This document shows positions 1 to 12,758 of a DNA stretch of 64,000 bases, piece after piece. Position 1 is the first letter of the stretch. Each line of letters opens with the position of its first letter. Made by a program: the position numbers and the translations under genes. The stretch lies in contig JAVHZZ010000009.1 of assembly GCA_036250195.1 (NCBI GenBank), positions 97,277,271 through 97,341,270 of the forward strand, written 5' to 3'. Below the pieces are notes generated by a model. It ran no database searches. It worked only from the letters and a program-made list of their open reading frames with translations, and was not told the origin of the DNA. The stretch is from Mixophyes australis (Eukaryota > Chordata > Amphibia > Anura > Limnodynastidae).

Positions 1-394
1 GAATTTCTGGGGCATATTTTAAACCATTGTACCTTCTAACTGTTTCAAAACCAGAAAGTGCTATCAGCAATATTTTCAGGGCTGTGTAAATGTGTTTTTG
101 CACAATGGCTCACAATGGCCTAAGGCACTGTAAAAATAGAGGTGTCAATTTCCTTTAAATAAATCACAGAATCTGTAAGAAAAATACCTTTTGGTTTTAA
201 ATGTGGCTGAAAAAAATCTGTCTTGTGTTCTGTTCCTGTTATTGTAGGTAACACACAATTGTGGATTCAAGAAATGTGGGAGTGGATAATGGAAGTTTCA
301 ATTCTCTATTTAATAGTAACAATCAGAAAAATAATATTTCCCAGTAAACAAATAAAGCAATAAACATCATACAAAATTATATGAAAAAAAATAA

Positions 395-460
<66 letters not shown>

Positions 461-2768
461 CAACAAAACACCAACATTAAGCAAACATTTTTCAAAATGT
501 AACCATTGTTTAAAATCATACACACAAGGGGATAGATTCAGACTTGCCACATACGTTAAGAGTTGGTGGCTAACATGATCATTTTTTACCACTTTGGATA
601 ACTATTGCACTCTATGTAAAATGATCTTAAAGAATGGGATAAAATAGAGCAATCCGATAAATCATTGTGCAGTGATCACAATCAGTAGGCATAAGGTCAT
701 TGGCAGAGTGAACCAGTCAGTCAGCTCAGTACCTTAACATTCAGATGTGCACAATATGGTATCTGTTTGTGTAGCCAAATTGCCTATAGATCTGGTCATT
801 TTACTATTAGGATAAGTGATCAGGCTGCACCTTGTGTGGCCCACTTTATTGAGGAGTTACTCCTCACCAAAACACAAACAACCACTCCAGTTGATGCCAA
901 ATAAACATTATTCTAATTTTAGCCTCCCTCCTAAAAGCTCTTAACACTGCAAAATAACAGGGAGCAGCCACGGGCTAAATGACAACTCATGATGTTCACC
1001 AGCTGCAAGCATGATACAGCTTGCCCAAACTTCACATGGGCATACTCTATACAATTCTTAGCCAACATGTGTTGCTGGAAAGGCATGCTTGGCTTTGTAG
1101 TTCCACTCCTTAATTGGTTTCTGCTGCAGCTGGGAAACCCCCCAGACGGAGAAGTGAGTGTCTGTACACGCACTCCCCAAAGCAGCTCTATTTCCTGGCT
1201 TGTATCAGACAGCGAGCAGGTGCTGCAAAAGCGTGACACAAGGCAGAGACAGTTGAAATTTTGGCAGACCACAAGCACACCTGACATGACCACAGAGAGT
1301 GAAAGTTTATTTCTTCATGGGGAAATTATATATTTATATGTGCTGCATGCATATATATTATCCCTGACCCACATACCTTAAATTATATTATTGAAATCAA
1401 AACTCTATATTTATAAGAAGAAGTATTTATAAGCCTAAAGGCTGTAGTTTTTTTTAAAATAGAATACCATATTGATAAAATAAATGAATATACAATGGTT
1501 AACAATCTCATGGTCATATTATATACCGCTATACCAACCCTCCCCCCGCTCGCTGCCACCACCATATTTTGGGTAGAGCAAGTCATTCTCCGGAATCCCA
1601 CATCCTAGTGGGTGGGACGGTGGCCTCAATGACATGATTTACAGTGAATCGTAGCATTTTACAAGCCAGACCGCCCCCCCACAAAAAAGTTGGTAAGTGT
1701 AAATAATATCAAAATCAAAATTCTGACCCCTATATAATAAATATATCAAAAGCATATGCAATAGCATGATTATAAAACATAAGGCATATGCAATGCATAA
1801 TAAAACATATTGATATAGTCGATATGGAATAAATGTTGGCAAGCCATATGCAAACAACTGGTGTTGGCGTATCGTGAGTGGGTGGGGATGGGGGCATTGT
1901 GTTATGCTTACCATCACCAATTCTTTTGAAAAAGAAAAAGAGTTCTATGGTTGCCCATTACCTGGAGAGCCACAGGACGCCTACTGCAATACAGAATCAT
2001 GTCCAGATAGTACAACATGGGAATACAATCTTTGGTACATTGTGAGACAGGCAGAATTGCCAGCTTTGGAGGACATATTAGTTTCAAGCTTGAAATAAAT
2101 GTCAGAACTTAATGGGTGGAAACACTGTTTTAATAATGTTTGTACTGAAAGCTGTCAGTAAGATGAATAAATGAGACAAGCTGGGAAAGTGCATATAATA
2201 CACAGAGGACATGGTCTTTTTTCATAGGTTCTAGGTTTTATTAAAAAGGTCAGTAATGAAACTCTGTGATTATATGAACAAAGCTTCAGTGACCTCTTAA
2301 TACCAGTTTTTTAATGATCTTCATATCACTCTCTGGAGAGCAATCACTTTAAAAGTGACAGAAAGCCAATATTCTGTGTACCAATATTTGTCAAGCTGAA
2401 ACATGTTGGTAAGAAGGTTTTAAAATGATGAATTTGTTTAATGGATTTATTAAATATTTATAGAATACAAACATGTCAAACCTAGCAGTCTAAAATCAAC
2501 AAGGTTGCCTTTAAAATGTTTTATTGAAAGTTCTAAAACTTATTATGTAGCAGACCACACTTAGGGGGCAAATCAAAGACCTGTAGAATAGACAGAACAG
2601 GAGAGTCAGTTGGATACTGGCGGAAGGCAGTAAGAACTCCATACAGACTGTGAGATGAGACCAAGTTTTAGGTGGACAGGTAACTAATGCAATCCCAATG
2701 ACAATCCTCTTGCAATCAAGAGGATCAGTATCAGGTATAACTAAAAGCTGGAAGACGACTGCTGATAG
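1..2768. other. AT-rich intron without recognised gene
   Basis: Mostly single-copy-looking AT-rich DNA. It holds the TA tract at 399-456. 1050-1140 has a GCATGCTTGGCTTTGTAGTT stretch resembling the arms of hAT miniature elements elsewhere, and 1530-1680 is C-rich. Open frames here have no recognisable protein. Confidence 0.5.
399..456. repeat. (AT)n microsatellite
   Basis: About 57 bp of uninterrupted AT dinucleotides. It produces a spurious Tyr-Ile repeat in translation. Confidence 0.97.
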
Positions 2769-2909
2769 CAGAGGCGGAACTAGCGAGCTGTGGGCTCCGA
2801 TGCAGGGAAGTGGGGAAGAGGGAACCAGAGCCCACAGCTCACTAGTTTCCTGTGCAGCGGGCCCCTTTATCTCCAGGGGCCCCGTTGCACAGCGGTAGTT
2901 CCGCCACTG
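2769..2909. mobile_element. hAT-like MITE, 141 bp
   Basis: Ends CAGAGGCGGAACTA and TAGTTCCGCCACTG form terminal inverted repeats. Flanking 8-bp copies GCTGATAG (2761-2768) and GCTGATGG (2910-2917) match at 7 of 8 bases, as expected of hAT insertion. The middle folds back, with GAGCTGTGGGCTC pairing to GAGCCCACAGCTC. It has no coding capacity. Confidence 0.8.
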
Positions 2910-2917
2910 GCTGATGG

Positions 2918-4276
2918 TCCCTACTGGTTTGTGTACACAGCCATCTTACAATTGCATTAACTGCTGTTAAGGCCTAATGGGCAGATATTGTCTGATTTGG
3001 TCACCCACATTCATGGCCAAATTGAACAATATCCATGTACTGAGTGTCAACTGGCCAATGTGTTTTGGAAGTTGTTCAAGAGATTCAGTTAAAAAATTAG
3101 TCTATTTGCCATAGGCTTGTATTTTTCATGGGTGCCTGATGGCTGTAACGGTCCCATTCCACTCTACTCTGACCTCTTGGCATGCCCATAATATAATGGC
3201 CTTCCCGCATGAACTGTCTATTTGCCTGAATGCGAATGAAGTTCGGAGGGGCACCAACACACGCTCGGCCTGTCTGATATAGGCTGACAGTTTTCTAACT
3301 TAATTCCTTGAATTCTCCTTAAAACTATTGTTTTTTAGTTTTGAGTGGAGTTATACTCTACAAAGAAATTAATTACAGACTGTCAGTGGACGAGTGAAGT
3401 AGAAAACGTAAGGTTACATTTTAATTGAAGAATTTATTCCAGTTATATCACAATAAGCGATCCAGGATTGACACATTTTCTCAAAGAACTCCCGAGCGTT
3501 TACAAGACTAAAGATAGATATTAATTGATCATAGTTGAGCTAATCTGATTTTTTTGTTATAAGCTACATATGAAAAAAATTTGGTTAGAAATTGAGTATT
3601 TCAGTTCCATAAAAGTGAAAAAAAATCAAACATGGATGTAATTATGCTAACCTCAGAAACATACTGTGCTTGTATCTAGTATAAAGAAAAACATATACTA
3701 GACATATACTAGATATACATTTATGAGCACATCTTGGAGTTTGTGACTGCATCCCCTTTGTATTCCTTTTTGAACCATCACTAGACATGTTCCAGAAGCC
3801 ATTGCCTTGAATAATATCAGAATTGCATAAACAGATTTTTGCTGGTGTCGCTGAAACTTCTATAGCAGAGATGAGGAAAGTAATTTTTATTTTTCAGCTG
3901 CTTTCCAGCTGAAATAAAGCATTTCCTAATGCTCATTTAAACAAGTCTTCTTGTCTTCAGGAGAATCAAGCAGTTTTTATCAAACACAACTTTCACAACT
4001 CCTTTGACTAAATAATAACAGATGTGAGCATTCAGAGTCTAAGCTTATATTTTCGAACACAGTTAACCTTAAGTGCTACAAAGAAGCTGATAAATGCAGT
4101 ATTTCAACCATAAGGCAGCAGAATAAAATAATCACAATAATTTGACAATAATTGTATACATGCACTGAAAAAGGAAAATCAAAATGAAATATGTGAAGTT
4201 TCCCCTTACTATGCATTAAAACATTTTTTGTAAACAGATACAAATCAATAAATATATATATAAAGTAACAATAAGT
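2918..4276. other. Intron stretch, no gene recognised
   Basis: Contains short C/G-rich patches (3150-3280) that may be old transposon pieces and otherwise AT-rich unique-looking DNA. No coding homology or RNA gene was recognised. Confidence 0.4.
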
Positions 4277-5619
4277 GCCCGATTCATTAAGGAATGTAAA
4301 TCCCAATACATGCCATATTTTGCATATAATTGCTCTGTGCATTCTCAGAAACAGACTGTATGCTAGTGAAATCAATTCCTCTTCGAATGCAAATGACACT
4401 TCTGACTGCCTACGATTTGAAGGGAGAATGGACATATGCATGTAGGTAATGTACAGAAAGGGTGTGCCAAGGTCGAGCACATGCACATCCATCCGATTCA
4501 AGCTCTGGGCATCCCTCAGGTACATGATTTGTTGCCGTATCACTTGCACCAGCTACAGGGCAGGTGTAGGTGCCGACTGATAGTTGTTATGGTCACGTAA
4601 AAAAAAATCAATTTAGTTTTACTAATGATTATATTATTAACGGGTGTTAATGTATTTAATATATATTTTTTTTTATTTGTGCGTTCTGATGGGACTTTAT
4701 ATATACACATATACATATGCACAGTGTGTATTCTGCAGTATATATACATATGCACAGTGTGTATTCTGCAGTATATATACATATGCACAGTGTATATTCT
4801 GCAGTATATATATATACATATGCACAGTGTGTATTCTGCAGTATATATACATATGCACAGTGTGTATTCTGCAGTATATATACATATGCACAGTGTGTAT
4901 TCTGCAGTATATATGTATGCACAGTGTATATTCTGCAGTATATATACATATGCACAGTGTGTATTCTGCAGTATATATACATATGCACAGTGTATATTCT
5001 GCAGTATATATACATTTGCACAGTGTGTATTCTGCAGTATATATACATATGCACAGTGTGTATTCTGCAGTACATATACATATGCACAGTGTGTATTCTG
5101 CAGTATACTATATATACATATGCACAGTGTGTATTCTGCAGTATACTATATATACATATGCACAGTGTGTATTCTGCAGTATACTATATATACATATGCA
5201 CAGTGTGTATTCTGCAGTATACTATATATACATATGCACAGTGTGTATTCTGCAGTATACTATATATACATATGCACAGTGTGTATTCTGCAGTATATAT
5301 ACATATTCACAGTGTGTATTCTGCAGTATATATACATATGCATTGTGTGTATTCTGCAGTATATATACATATGCATTGTGTGTATTCTGCAGTATATATA
5401 CATGTGCAGTGTGTATTCTGCAGATATCCCGCAGTGTGATCTGTCTGTCTGCATATGTCAAGTGCTGTAAAGACAGCGCGTATTTATACCCGCATTCAAC
5501 TGTGAACGTTTCTTTAGACCCTCTTGTGGTTGACTACAGGCGTACTTGGGTGCAATTTCCAACCAATTTAAAAAAAACACAAATTTCGATCACTTTTTGA
5601 GTTCCTTAATGAATCGGGC
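4277..5619. mobile_element. TIR element carrying a 33-bp minisatellite
   Basis: A perfect 18-bp terminal inverted repeat bounds it: GCCCGATTCATTAAGGAA at 4277-4294 and its complement at 5602-5619. The non-satellite arms (about 4295-4650 and 5420-5600) resemble a second, older copy at 8271-9155, which shows this is one dispersed family. No transposase was seen and no target duplication is obvious. Superfamily is undetermined. Confidence 0.75.
4704..5424. repeat. 33-bp minisatellite, about 21 units
   Basis: Units read ATGCACAGTGTGTATTCTGC followed by AGTATATATACAT. The basic period is 33 bp (for example GCACAG at 4719, 4752 and 4785), with 37-38-bp variants that add TA or ACTATA. Each unit has a CTGCAG. 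Because 33 is a multiple of 3, frames stay open on both strands and give several long but meaningless translations. Confidence 0.96.
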
Positions 5620-6644
5620 CCTGAAAGTCAGTCCGATTTTATGTGAGGATACTTTACAATTAACTAATCAATATAAAGTTTCTGTAAAATAGTGTAAATA
5701 AAGAAACAACTCTGATTATTAGGACTGGTATTGGGAAAAGCCCGGCTGTCTCCAAGCAGAGGTGCTGTAAGGACAGAAAGAGTGAAAGCTACAGACACAT
5801 TTGACAACTTACTGTCTCTGAAGCAGCATAACTATTAAAGAGTGCAATTGTGACAGCAGCATTAATTCCTAAAGATCTGAGCAACCATGGTCTAGTAACA
5901 TCACTTGTATGACAAGTAAAACACCTGTCACAAAGTAGAGAGAACTAACAACTTTTTTAGTAGCAACTATAAATAGAGGTTAGAAGAAAATAAAACATAA
6001 AAGTATGGATTGAAATATTTGAAATAGCAACATTAATTTTAATATAAACTAATGAGCATTTACCCAAATGACAACTATTTACATTCACGCCAATCCGCTT
6101 TTAGTGCGCTATGAAAGCACATGAAAAATAGGATGAATATTCTACTTTGGACTCATTTCCACCATTGCTAACTAAGATTTGAACGCCACATTTATAATTT
6201 TAGAATGTACTACAACCTATTTCTCATCTGTTAATGCGTGCTACCAGTACAATAGATTGAATTGGTACAAGCACAATGCATGAAAGACGCATGGAAAATA
6301 TATTGCTTAAGTGTATCTAAAACTTACATTACTTTTTATGCATTCTTATTTTCATATATAATAATATTTTAGAACCCAATGATGGGACCTGCATCACTGA
6401 CTCTTATTTACGCTATTTTGAAGGCGTTCTTGATACAATGCGTGTGAAACACACAAAAAAGCGCATAGAGCTCTGAGATGGAACCTAGATATGAATGGTT
6501 CCCTTACGCATACATTTGCAAACCTGTACAAACTGAATCTTCTGCTTTTAGTACTAACTAAGTATTGTGTCCCTTGGTCACACAAGCAGAATTCATTTCC
6601 ATTCTTTAAAGGCCAAATAGGACAGATCTGACCATTCTGTGTTA
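5620..6644. other. Intron stretch, no gene recognised
   Basis: AT-rich unique-looking DNA without recognisable coding sequence, RNA gene or clear repeat. Confidence 0.4.
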
Positions 6645-7005
6645 AGCTGGGTACACACTACACTGTTTTCGTCCAATAATCGGCTCAAACAGCCGACATA
6701 CGACCGCTCGTTCAAAAGTCGGGTCAGTGTGTGTAGTGACACGATGGTCTAAAGTCTGCACAAATGGACGATTATCGGCTCATTTGGTTGGTCGTACCGT
6801 TTAATATTTTCGTTCCAATCTCATTTCATTGCTCACGACAACATAGCTGTAAAAAGTCGCTAAAGGGACGTCCTCTCTTTCCTTTATCGTCCTAAACAAG
6901 GCTAGTGTGTATGCAGTCCATGGACCGAGCGATCGGACCATCGGTCGCATGTAAAATCGCTCGGCATAAAAAGTTGGTCGAAATTTCTGTAGTGTGTACC
7001 CAGCT
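6645..7005. mobile_element. PIF/Harbinger-like MITE, 361 bp
   Basis: Ends AGCTGGGTACACACTACA and TGTAGTGTGTACCCAGCT are near-perfect inverted repeats. TTA trinucleotides flank both ends (6642-6644 and 7006-7008), the 3-bp target duplication typical of PIF/Harbinger elements. The interior is rich in short inverted CGATCGG/CGACC motifs and has no transposase. Confidence 0.75.
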
Positions 7006-7008
7006 TTA

Positions 7009-8270
7009 GACGGCTTATTCACAAGGGGACCTGTTTGTTTTATCAGCAAGTGACCACACACACAGGCCAACAGCAGGAAGCGCCCAATCAGATTTAAGGG
7101 TGTGTCTAAATATCATCCAATAGTTAGAAACGGTTTAATCTGGAGCACAGCTCTTGAATTGCTGGTACATAATCGGATATCGAGAAAATGTGCCTATAGC
7201 TACGTGATCAGCTTTAATATCAGATTAAAAAACATTTTTGTCACTTGTCTCATGAGCGCTAGAAGGACTTCTCCTTGTTTATTATATAATTATTTTCCCA
7301 AGACCTCATGACCACTTGACTATACATGGGTTGAAGCAGTGAGTCATTTTGTATGGGGAGACATTTCAGTGAAACCAAGTAATATTGTTTTAATTCGCCA
7401 TCTAGAGAAAATGTACAACTTTTAATGCCTTGAGACAGTTTCCTCTCCTCTCTCCTCTATAAATTAGACTTGCATTGATATTACATTATAGACTTTGAAA
7501 TATTGATTCTTTTTATTTACAAATGGTAAGAACCAGAGCTCACTCACCATTAGTCAATTTTGGATTTTATCCATAACAAACTTACAGATCTATCATATTG
7601 ATAGAGAAATGAGGAACAAAAATGACAAGCTCTGAAAAACAATGTGAATTTCAGGTGGTTTAGAGATTATTCACTGAAGACAGAGAATGACTTTGTATTC
7701 CCCTGTTAAAGAACGAGTGCATGATAAATTACATTTTTATTGCTGACGGGAACTGATCTGAGCTACAGTTGTTTTTAAACACCAGGATCATACAATTATT
7801 TGAGAAATTCATGTGTACTCATTTTCAACTCGCTCTGGGACAACCTGTAGGAAATACAGTAAAAAAATAAAAAATAAAAATAAATATATATATTGTGGCT
7901 AATAATGTGTATAAAAACACATAGCTGCTAGAAACAGCCCTCTCAGGAATTGTTTAGTGCAGGTTATGACCACTGTAAGGTCTAACGGGAACCTTATACT
8001 ATTGGAGTCTCAAGGGCCCTCTGAACTAGACTACATACAGAATCAAAGTTTACATCCAGTTGGCCAGATTCCGCTGGAGAAGTGTTCAGATTTCAGTGCA
8101 GTAGTTTTAGCATATTAGGCAAGGAAAAAGCCTTCACATTTTTGTGCTCTGATTTTAATTAAAACCAACCAAAGTTGCATGGATAAGATCTGAAAATAAT
8201 TATACCTAACACCAAATATCCCCCTGTTTCTGGCAAAGCTAAGTATAGCACAGACTATTTAGACATCTAG
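7009..8270. other. Intron stretch, no gene recognised
   Basis: AT-rich DNA with an A-rich patch near 7860-7895. No coding, RNA or repeat assignment. Confidence 0.4.
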
Positions 8271-9155
8271 GGTTTGAATCCTTAGGGAACGCAAAAGCAG
8301 ATATGAGCCAAATTTTGTATAAAATCACACTGTACATGCCCAGAACTGGACCATATGTCTGTGAACGCAGCAACTTCCAATTTATCTTCGAGCGCAAAAG
8401 ACTCTTACTACAGCTTATGATTTGATGAGCGTAACGGGGAGGGGACTAGGCGTATGCACGTTGTGAAAGTAAAGTAAGGGTGTGCTAAGCTAAAGCACAT
8501 GCAGCGACATCTGATTTAAACGTTGGACATCTCAAAGATATGTGTTTTTCTGTCGTATCTCTTGCACCAGTTACAGGTCAGGTGTAAGTGTTGATTACTA
8601 GTGATGACAGTCATGTATGCATGCTATAACATGTGTTTGAAATCAGGAGCAACTGTAAAATGCATTTTATGTACAGTAGACATTCATAACATCTTAATGT
8701 ATTTTATGGGAAAGGTGATTTATTAATCATTATAAACAGGTGACCATTGAACAGGTTTTTTTTCTGTGCATTTTTTTTGTGCCTTTAATCTCCAAGGGGT
8801 AAATGTATCAAGCTGAGATTTTGCCGGCGGGTTTGAAAAGTGGAGATGTTGCCTATAGCAACCAATCAGATTCTAGCTGTCATTTTGTAGAATGCACAAA
8901 ATAAATGATAACTAGAATCTGATTTTTCAAACCCGCCGGAAAACTCTCAGCTTGATACATTTACCCCCGAATATGTATTGTACGTATCCTGCAGGCAGTG
9001 TATTGTCTGTAAGAACAGAGCGCACCTAGACCCATTGTTATCAACAAACATATCTTTACATCAGCCCTTTGTTTGAACCGGACGTACGTATGCCCGATTT
9101 AGATGTATTTTCCAAAAGGCAGATTGTGTTCGTTCTGTGTTCCTTGATGAATCAC
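8271..9155. mobile_element. Older copy of the 4277-5619 TIR family, with a nested MITE
   Basis: The left arm (GTTTGAATCCTTAGGGAACG onward) and right arm (ending TCCTTGATGAATCAC) follow the 4277-5619 element in order, including a shared GTATCTCTTGCACCAG-type segment and the GTAAGGGTGTGC segment. It is diverged and lacks the minisatellite. A foldback MITE sits inside at 8796-8968, so this copy predates that insertion. Confidence 0.65.
8796..8968. mobile_element. CCAATCAG foldback MITE, copy 1
   Basis: Near-palindromic element running from GGGGTAAATGTATCAAGCTG to CAGCTTGATACATTTACCCC. The left arm keeps TATAGCAACCAATCAGATTC; the right arm has lost its matching CCAAT segment, so only one CCAAT box remains. 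It is nested in the older TIR element at 8271-9155. Confidence 0.88.
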
Positions 9156-9292
9156 ATCCTTAATCTACTAGCTGGTTGTTCCGGGACTGTGCTAAACAAC
9201 CCAGTCAAAGCGGAGCCATCGGCTTCTACAGTTCCTCCAACTATGACCATGCACCTACTGGGTGGTTCGTGTTTGACATGGTTTCTTGCTAT

Positions 9293-9637
9293 CAGGGCTG
9301 CAATTAGAAATTTTGGGCCCAGTACAAATGAAAGAGGCAGGTCCCCTCCCTTCCCCACCCTCCTGGAACTCCCCTCCTCTGGCATCTTCAAAACGCCCTC
9401 CCCAATTACCTTACCTTGTAGTTGTTGATGTGGTGTGATGGCTCACAGTCACTGGTTGATTGGGAGCACCCAGTGCGGTGATGAGGTCAAGTAAAAGAAA
9501 AATAATTTCAAACACCCCCCATCAAAATCAAGATGGCAGGACAGGCAGGTTATTTCAGGCCCCTAAATCACTCCGGGCCCCCAGGTCTGTCTGGGCCCCT
9601 TACAATTGTACCCCTGTGCCCCCTGGTCACTGCTCTG
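9293..9637. mobile_element. Probable hAT-like non-autonomous element
   Basis: Begins CAGGGCTGCAATTAGAAATT with GGGCCC following. Near the other end GGGCCCCTTACAATTGTA is an inverted match. Flanks CTTGCTAT and TCTGCTAT agree at 6 of 8 bases, so the exact right end is uncertain. Confidence 0.45.
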
Positions 9638-10021
9638 TCTGCTATACCCAGGCAAACCCATTATGAAAGAGAGAGGGACTAGTATTCTGTGTGAACATAT
9701 GTGTGAGTAGCCTGATAACAAAGGTGCAGTTATTCCAATATAGAAGCACTGCCCCATTGTACAGCACCATGTTAATAACCCTATAGTAATTTACATTCAA
9801 GTGCTAAAGGGAGTAAGTGCACATAGTAGAAATAGTATTGGTCATTGCACAAAGTTATTCCTATGTTTTACTATAAGAATGCAGAGGAAGCAGGGTATAA
9901 TTTACCTCTAAAAAGACCTTGAGGAAAAGAGATCGCAAAACAAGTTATTATAGAACAAAAATGCAAAAGTATATTAAGAACTGTAAAATAAATATGAAAA
10001 CACACTTGTGTATATATGTGC

Positions 10022-10023
<2 letters not shown>

Positions 10024-10108
<85 letters not shown>

Positions 10109-10137
10109 TATACACACACATATACACACACACACAT
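10024..10137. repeat. (TA)n / (CA)n microsatellite
   Basis: About 75 bp of TA followed by TACACACACATA-type units. It generates spurious Tyr-Ile frames. Confidence 0.97.
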
Positions 10138-10856
10138 AATCAATACTTTATATATACTTGTCACAGTATAATTATACCAATAAATGATACATTTATTTCT
10201 TTAAACTGCAATAACCTATTTGGCTTGATAAAAAAAAAACTGACCTGTTCTTAACATACACTTCAAGTCCTGGATGAGCCAACAATATCATTGCATGGTC
10301 TCAAAATAACAAACTTCACATGAAAAATGTAGCAGAGGTAATATTTTCTAAGCTCGAGTTTCCTGTTTTTTGGACTGTTGTTCGCTGATGATTAATACTG
10401 TGTGAGGCAATGTTCCAGATGGGATTGATGAAACATTTAATTCTAAAAATTTTATAGTCTCTTTTTTTTTTTTGCTTTTAAACCTCAAAAACAACAATAT
10501 GAACTCTGTGGTTTTATAACTTTATGTGGAAAATTTCAAAGGTCACAGCTGAAGAAAGGAGAGAGCAGAGCGATGCATGGGTTATTTCATTCTGTAGCTT
10601 ATAGCAACCAATTTCAGAGGAGGAAAGTTAAATAGAATTTAACACTAAAATGTTTTTTATACTTTTTATAAGACAGTGAGCGTAACTGCGACACAACTAG
10701 ATGAGGCCACATCGGCAGATATGCCTTTTAGGAGGCAAACCTCTTGGGTGCTGATGCAACAACATACAGTGATGATGAAGATGACAAAACAGAAAGCAAA
10801 GTTGCTCAATCAATTTATAGATTCACAGCGGGTGTTTGAAAGGGTGAGTTTATCTC
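10138..10856. other. Intron stretch, no gene recognised
   Basis: AT-rich DNA. 10598-10650 has TATAGCAACCAATTTCAGAG, possibly a worn fragment of the CCAATCAG foldback family. Confidence 0.35.
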
Positions 10857-11135
10857 GTACTTGCCTACTTCAATAGGCGACGTCCGGGAGAGGGGCGTGG
10901 CTAATGGGTGGGAGAGGGCGGGGCGCCTTGAATCTCGTCATTTTGTCCCCGCCCCCTCAAGTAAAATGGCGATTTTTCGCGGGGTACTTGCCAAAATGAC
11001 GCGATTCCCGGTGAATCGCGTTATTTTAGCAAGTTAATTTCAGGATGCGGGAGAAATGCCAGCTCTCCCGGGAGTCCGGGAATTTCCCGAATTTCGGGAG
11101 TCTCCCGTACTTTCTGGGAGAGTTGGCAAGTATGA
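10857..11135. mobile_element. GC-rich TTGGCAAGTATG family, copy 1
   Basis: Runs from CGTACTTGCC to GAGTTGGCAAGTATGA. The inverted ends enclose GGGGCGTGGC and AAAATGACGCGATTC-type CpG-bearing blocks and CTCCCGGGAGTCC. The same blocks recur at 14517, 26261, 33123, 42690, 49160 and 52489. No coding capacity. Confidence 0.75.
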
Positions 11136-11268
11136 TTTATTTTTAACTTTCCTTTCTGTTTTGTTTGTTTGAGAGGTATGCTCCGGCATCTGATGGGATG
11201 TGCTGCTGCTATACTGTCATTTGGAGGTTTTTGGGGTACTTCATGGTAAGTTAGCTCTCAATTTAAAA

Positions 11269-11271
11269 CTT

Positions 11272-11307
<36 letters not shown>

Positions 11308-11326
11308 ATATTATATATATATATAC
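11269..11326. repeat. (TA)n microsatellite
   Basis: Interrupted TA dinucleotide tract with ATTATA breaks. Confidence 0.95.
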
Positions 11327-12602
11327 ACGACCCAAAAATAGGGACTCATGAGAGTTAGGACCACACTTTTAGCAGAAGCGCCGTGACGTGGAGGGTGGCT
11401 TATCATGCATTTGCAAAGGACTGTAATTAAGTATTGTGCATTTTTATGTGCAGCTTTGTTACTGGTTAACAGCGGTATGATGAAGAGGACAACAGTCAGC
11501 AGCACTACCTTGCGGCTTCTGACTGGCTGATTGCATATTGACTTTTTAAATTATATTAAAATAATGCCAGCCCTATATTTTATGAAGTCGAAGCTGTCTA
11601 TTCGCATTACATAATTTACTTTTAAATTTGGGCAACTAAACAAGATTTTCACTGGATATTTAAAGGGGGAAAATCAAAAGAAGTTATGAAATTTAACTTA
11701 ATTTATTTTTAATTTAATTTGATTTTTATATTGCAAATGTAATGTTAGCATTTAATAATAACTGTCCAGACAGTAATCTTTCTTGTGTATATTACACTTC
11801 ATTACATTATTATATTGTGTACAATTAGGGTAATGCGATTCTAGCATTTACTTCTAACCAGTGATCTAAGTGGAAATTTAGAAGAGGTTGTATGAAAAAT
11901 ATAAGTGAATGGAATTTGATCGTTTTCCAATGAAGGCAGTAGGAGAAGTGGTGGTATGGCATACAACGCTATACCAGTCCACTTCCACCACTGTTTTTAA
12001 TATGGTCAACTACATCTGTAAATTATCTACATTCTATCATGGGGTGAACGCCTGGCGCAAATGCCACTGTTTTTGAGCTGGATGCATCTTGAGATGTGTC
12101 AGACTAAACAAATTGTTATGTTCGTTTAGTCGCTATCAATAAATATTGTCCGCTGCGATCAATGTGGTTCCAACGTACAAAAGAGATTTAATAGCGAGAT
12201 GTAACAAATAACAATTGAATAAAATATAGTACAGCCGATACATACACCGTGCACTGGTTCCACCATACAGTCATTCAGTCCTGAAGTCTGTGGTCAAAGT
12301 AGACGACTGATGGTCTCAGTGCTTGGTTTATATATAGTTTGTGGTATATAAAAAACAGTAGTGATGTCATGGCATTTTTCCTTCGTTTCAGGATTTAGGA
12401 CAGTCCAGTATAATGCAGGTCATAGGTCGGTTCAAACGATGCTCTCCATGGGTGTGGGTGAACTCTCCAACAGCTGCCTATGTGCCTATCCCGCCAAAAT
12501 ACTGGTTCTTACTAGTCTATTAGCATTACAAGCACAATATAATTTTGAGCATTAATCCTTTATCATCCATAACTAGCATATACAAGGTGCGATCGTGTAG
12601 AC
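11327..12602. other. Intron stretch, no gene recognised
   Basis: AT-rich sequence, unique-looking; no coding or RNA assignment. Confidence 0.4.
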
Positions 12603-12750
12603 CAGGGGTAGGGAACCTGTGGCTCTCCAGGTGTTGTGAAACTACAAATCCCAGCATGCCTTGCCACCTATCTGCTGGTTATCTACTGGCAAAGCATGCT
12701 GGGACTTGTAGTTTCACAACACCTGGAGAGCCGCAGGTTGCCTACCCCTG
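12603..12750. mobile_element. hAT-like MITE, 148 bp, copy 1
   Basis: Ends CAGGGGTAGG and CCTACCCCTG are inverted repeats. A perfect 8-bp duplication GTGTAGAC flanks the element (12595-12602 and 12751-12758). The arms carry CCAGGTGTTGTGAAACTACA and its complement, so the whole element can fold on itself. Perfect duplication and near-perfect arms suggest a fairly recent insertion. Confidence 0.9.
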
Positions 12751-12758
12751 GTGTAGAC

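Noticed and set aside
4644..5600. Several long open frames on both strands
   Set aside because: All lie in the 33-bp minisatellite; period divisible by 3 keeps frames open without coding meaning.
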